64,000 nucleotides of DNA, from positions 62,001-126,000 of the forward strand of contig JAPOVT010000029.1 in assembly GCA_026708015.1 (NCBI GenBank), read 5' to 3'. Of this stretch, positions 62,382 through 64,000 are shown piece by piece. Numbering within the stretch: position 1 is the stretch's first letter; each line of letters starts with the position of its first letter. The stretch is from a bacterium. GTDB taxonomy: Bacteria > Actinomycetota > Acidimicrobiia > Acidimicrobiales > Bin134. The notes beneath the pieces were generated by a model that ran no database searches, was not told the origin of the DNA, and saw nothing but the letters and a program-made list of their open reading frames with translations. Position numbers and translations under genes: made by a program.

Positions 62382-63521
62382 CTAGGTCTGGGGTGGGGCG
62401 AGGGTGTCGGCGATCAGGGCTTGGACGACGGCATTCAGAGCCTCTTCGTCAGTGGCGCCGTCCTCGTGCGCTCCGTAGTACACGGCCAGTTGGCGGTCGG
62501 CCGAGGTGCCGCGCTGACAGATGGTGCGGGCGTGCTCGACCTGCGACACGCAGTCGAGGGCTTCGGCGTCGGGTCGGACCAACTCGATCATTTCCTCCAC
62601 CAAGTCGGGCATCGGCACCATCTCGCCCTTGCCGAAGTCGATGAGGCGATCGCTGATTCCGTAGCGCTCAGCCCGCCACATGTTCTCCGACACCAGGAAG
62701 TTGGCGTAGCTGCGCCACCGGCGGTTCTCCACTTTGAGCCGCCACAGCATCCGCAGCAAGCAGACGTACAGAGCCGCGACGCAAACCGTGTCTTCCATCC
62801 TCGTGGGCAGGTCGGTGACCCGCATTTCCAGGGTGGGGTAGCGCTCCGACGGCCGGATGTCCCACCACACCTTGGTGGAGTCCTCGATGACTCCGGCCTG
62901 CACCAGCACGTCTACATGGCGCCGGTACTCGGCCCACGAGTCTAACTTCTCCGGCAATCCCGTGCGGGGAAGCGAGCGGAACATCGCCATGCGGTAGCTC
63001 TTCAGACCGGTGTCGCGGCCCTCCCAGAACGGCGACGAGGTGGACAGGGCCAGCAGGTGGGGCAGGAAGTAGGAGACCTGGTTCATTAGGTCCACCCGGA
63101 GGTCGGGGTCTTCGATGCCGACGTGTACATGCAGTCCGGAGATGACCAGCCCGCGGGACACGCCTTGCAGGTCGTCAGCCAGAGCCTGATAACGGGCACC
63201 CTCGGTCACCTTCTGATCTTGCGGGCTGGCGAACGGGTGGGAAGAGGCCGCGATGGGAGCCAGCCCGTATTCGTCGGCGGCCTCAGTGACGGCGAGGCGC
63301 AGGAGTCCTATGTCAGCCCGCAGATGCTTGAAGTCGGTGCAGATGCCGGTGCCGATCTCGAGCTGCGAGCTGAACAGCTCCCGGGCGACGATGCCGTGGT
63401 GCAGGTCGGCCACCTTCTCCAGGATCCCGGGCGGCTGCTCGGTGATCAGGGCCCCGCTCTCACGCTCGACGATGAGGTATTCCTCCTCGATCCCTATCGA
63501 CCAGGCAGGTTCGTCTGCCAC
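62382..63521 (-). CDS. Carboxylate-amine ligase, YbdK/glutamate-cysteine ligase 2 family
   Basis: 379 residues from a GTG. 'SIGIEEEYLIVERESGAL', 'FSSQLEIGTGICTDF', 'ASSHPFA', 'ISGLHVHVGIEDPDLRVDLMNQ' and 'DIRPSERYPTLEMRVTDLPTR' are the GCS2 signatures. The family makes gamma-glutamylcysteine weakly or acts on unknown carboxylates. The gene closes the right side of the defence island and ends ten bases from the convergent tcmP. Confidence 0.9.
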   Translation of the reverse strand: MADEPAWSIGIEEEYLIVERESGALITEQPPGILEKVADLHHGIVARELFSSQLEIGTGICTDFKHLRADIGLLRLAVTEAADEYGLAPIAASSHPFASPQDQKVTEGARYQALADDLQGVSRGLVISGLHVHVGIEDPDLRVDLMNQVSYFLPHLLALSTSSPFWEGRDTGLKSYRMAMFRSLPRTGLPEKLDSWAEYRRHVDVLVQAGVIEDSTKVWWDIRPSERYPTLEMRVTDLPTRMEDTVCVAALYVCLLRMLWRLKVENRRWRSYANFLVSENMWRAERYGISDRLIDFGKGEMVPMPDLVEEMIELVRPDAEALDCVSQVEHARTICQRGTSADRQLAVYYGAHEDGATDEEALNAVVQALIADTLAPPQT

Positions 63522-63604
63522 TGGCGCTCCTCTCCGATTGCCACCGCGAGGCTAGGCGGCTAGGAGGAGTCAAGTCGGCTTTCTGGCGACGAGTACTCGA
63601 CTTG

Positions 63605-63677
<73 letters not shown>

Positions 63678-63784
63678 GTCGAATTTGGTTATTGAGAGGT
63701 TTCTTGCCCCTCCACAAAGAGCATAAGGGGCGCGGTTTGGGGAGGGTGCTTGAATAGCGCCTAGTGGTGGGTAACGCTTGTGGA

Positions 63785-64000
63785 ATGGCTCTCACGAAAC
63801 GAGATCGGGCGATCTTGGATTTTGAGCGCACTTGGTGGCAGGAGACCGGGTCGAAGGAGGCGGCGATCCGCGAGCGTTTCGAGCTCTCCACAACCCGGTA
63901 CTACCAGCTGCTGAACGAATTATTGGAACAGGCGGATGCCATGGAGTACGACCCGATGGTCGTGCGGCGTTTGCGGCGACTGCGCGATCGCCGCAGGCGT
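63785..64000 (+). CDS. DUF3263 protein, 3' end outside window
   Basis: From the ATG at 63785, 72 codons run to the window edge with no stop. The sequence 'MALTKRDRAILDFERTWW' with 'KEAAIRERFELSTTRYYQLLNELL' and 'DPMVVRRLRRLRDRRR' is the actinobacterial DUF3263 pattern, a small HTH-like protein. It is a taxonomic marker. Function unknown. Confidence 0.88.
   Translation, partial: MALTKRDRAILDFERTWWQETGSKEAAIRERFELSTTRYYQLLNELLEQADAMEYDPMVVRRLRRLRDRRRR

Overview
The window is high-GC actinobacterial chromosome. The class Acidimicrobiia is an inference, based on a DUF3263 protein at the right edge, the actinobacterial-type fol/pan/nad and coaX-lysS...clpC blocks, lipoprotein-rich ABC systems and a fused aerobic indolepyruvate oxidoreductase. 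Housekeeping blocks alternate with accessory islands.

1-2614: an edge-truncated COG2865-type ATPase/regulator, a small protein plus nucleotidyltransferase pair and a low-molecular-weight tyrosine phosphatase. A decayed copy of the phosphatase 3' end lies just after the first gene.

2614-23133: a symmetrical block. Two paralogous peptide-type ABC import cassettes (lipoprotein plus two permeases, no ATPase) flank an operon of a divergent NCS2-like membrane protein with a C-terminal regulatory-kinase-like domain, a giant reducing polyketide synthase (KS-AT-DH-ER-KR-ACP-KS, second AT cleanly missing), a free carrier protein, a phosphopantetheinyl transferase and an alpha/beta hydrolase. The genes form a self-contained small lipid/polyketide pathway.

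23150-32439: a PIN toxin-antitoxin pair, indolepyruvate oxidoreductase, then folE-folP-(degenerate phosphatase)-folB-folK-panC-nadC.

32440-42755: a 10-kb island splitting nadC from coaX. It holds two collagen-like secreted proteins with perfect DNA tandem repeats, a decayed HipBA pair, an AAA+ ATPase, a second PIN/Phd pair, and a three-gene operon in which a CopC-CopD protein and a cupredoxin-like protein share the same unrecognised Cys/His-rich domain around a membrane-anchored cyclophilin. That shared domain is the best candidate here for an undescribed (possibly copper-handling) system.

43051-54161: coaX, lysS, polyprenyl synthetase, clpC, an LppM-HAD fusion, hemB, dienelactone hydrolase, ispD, ispF and a 23S rRNA methyltransferase.

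54162-62381: a defence-type island. It has two zinc-ribbon DNA methyltransferases with a PD-(D/E)xK endonuclease, an IS3 element with visible ends, an antitoxin with a truncated toxin, and a DUF5131/TcmP pair. The right edge carries a YbdK-type carboxylate-amine ligase, tRNA-Thr(TGT) and the start of the DUF3263 gene. All functional calls come from reading motifs in the translated sequence; no database search was run.
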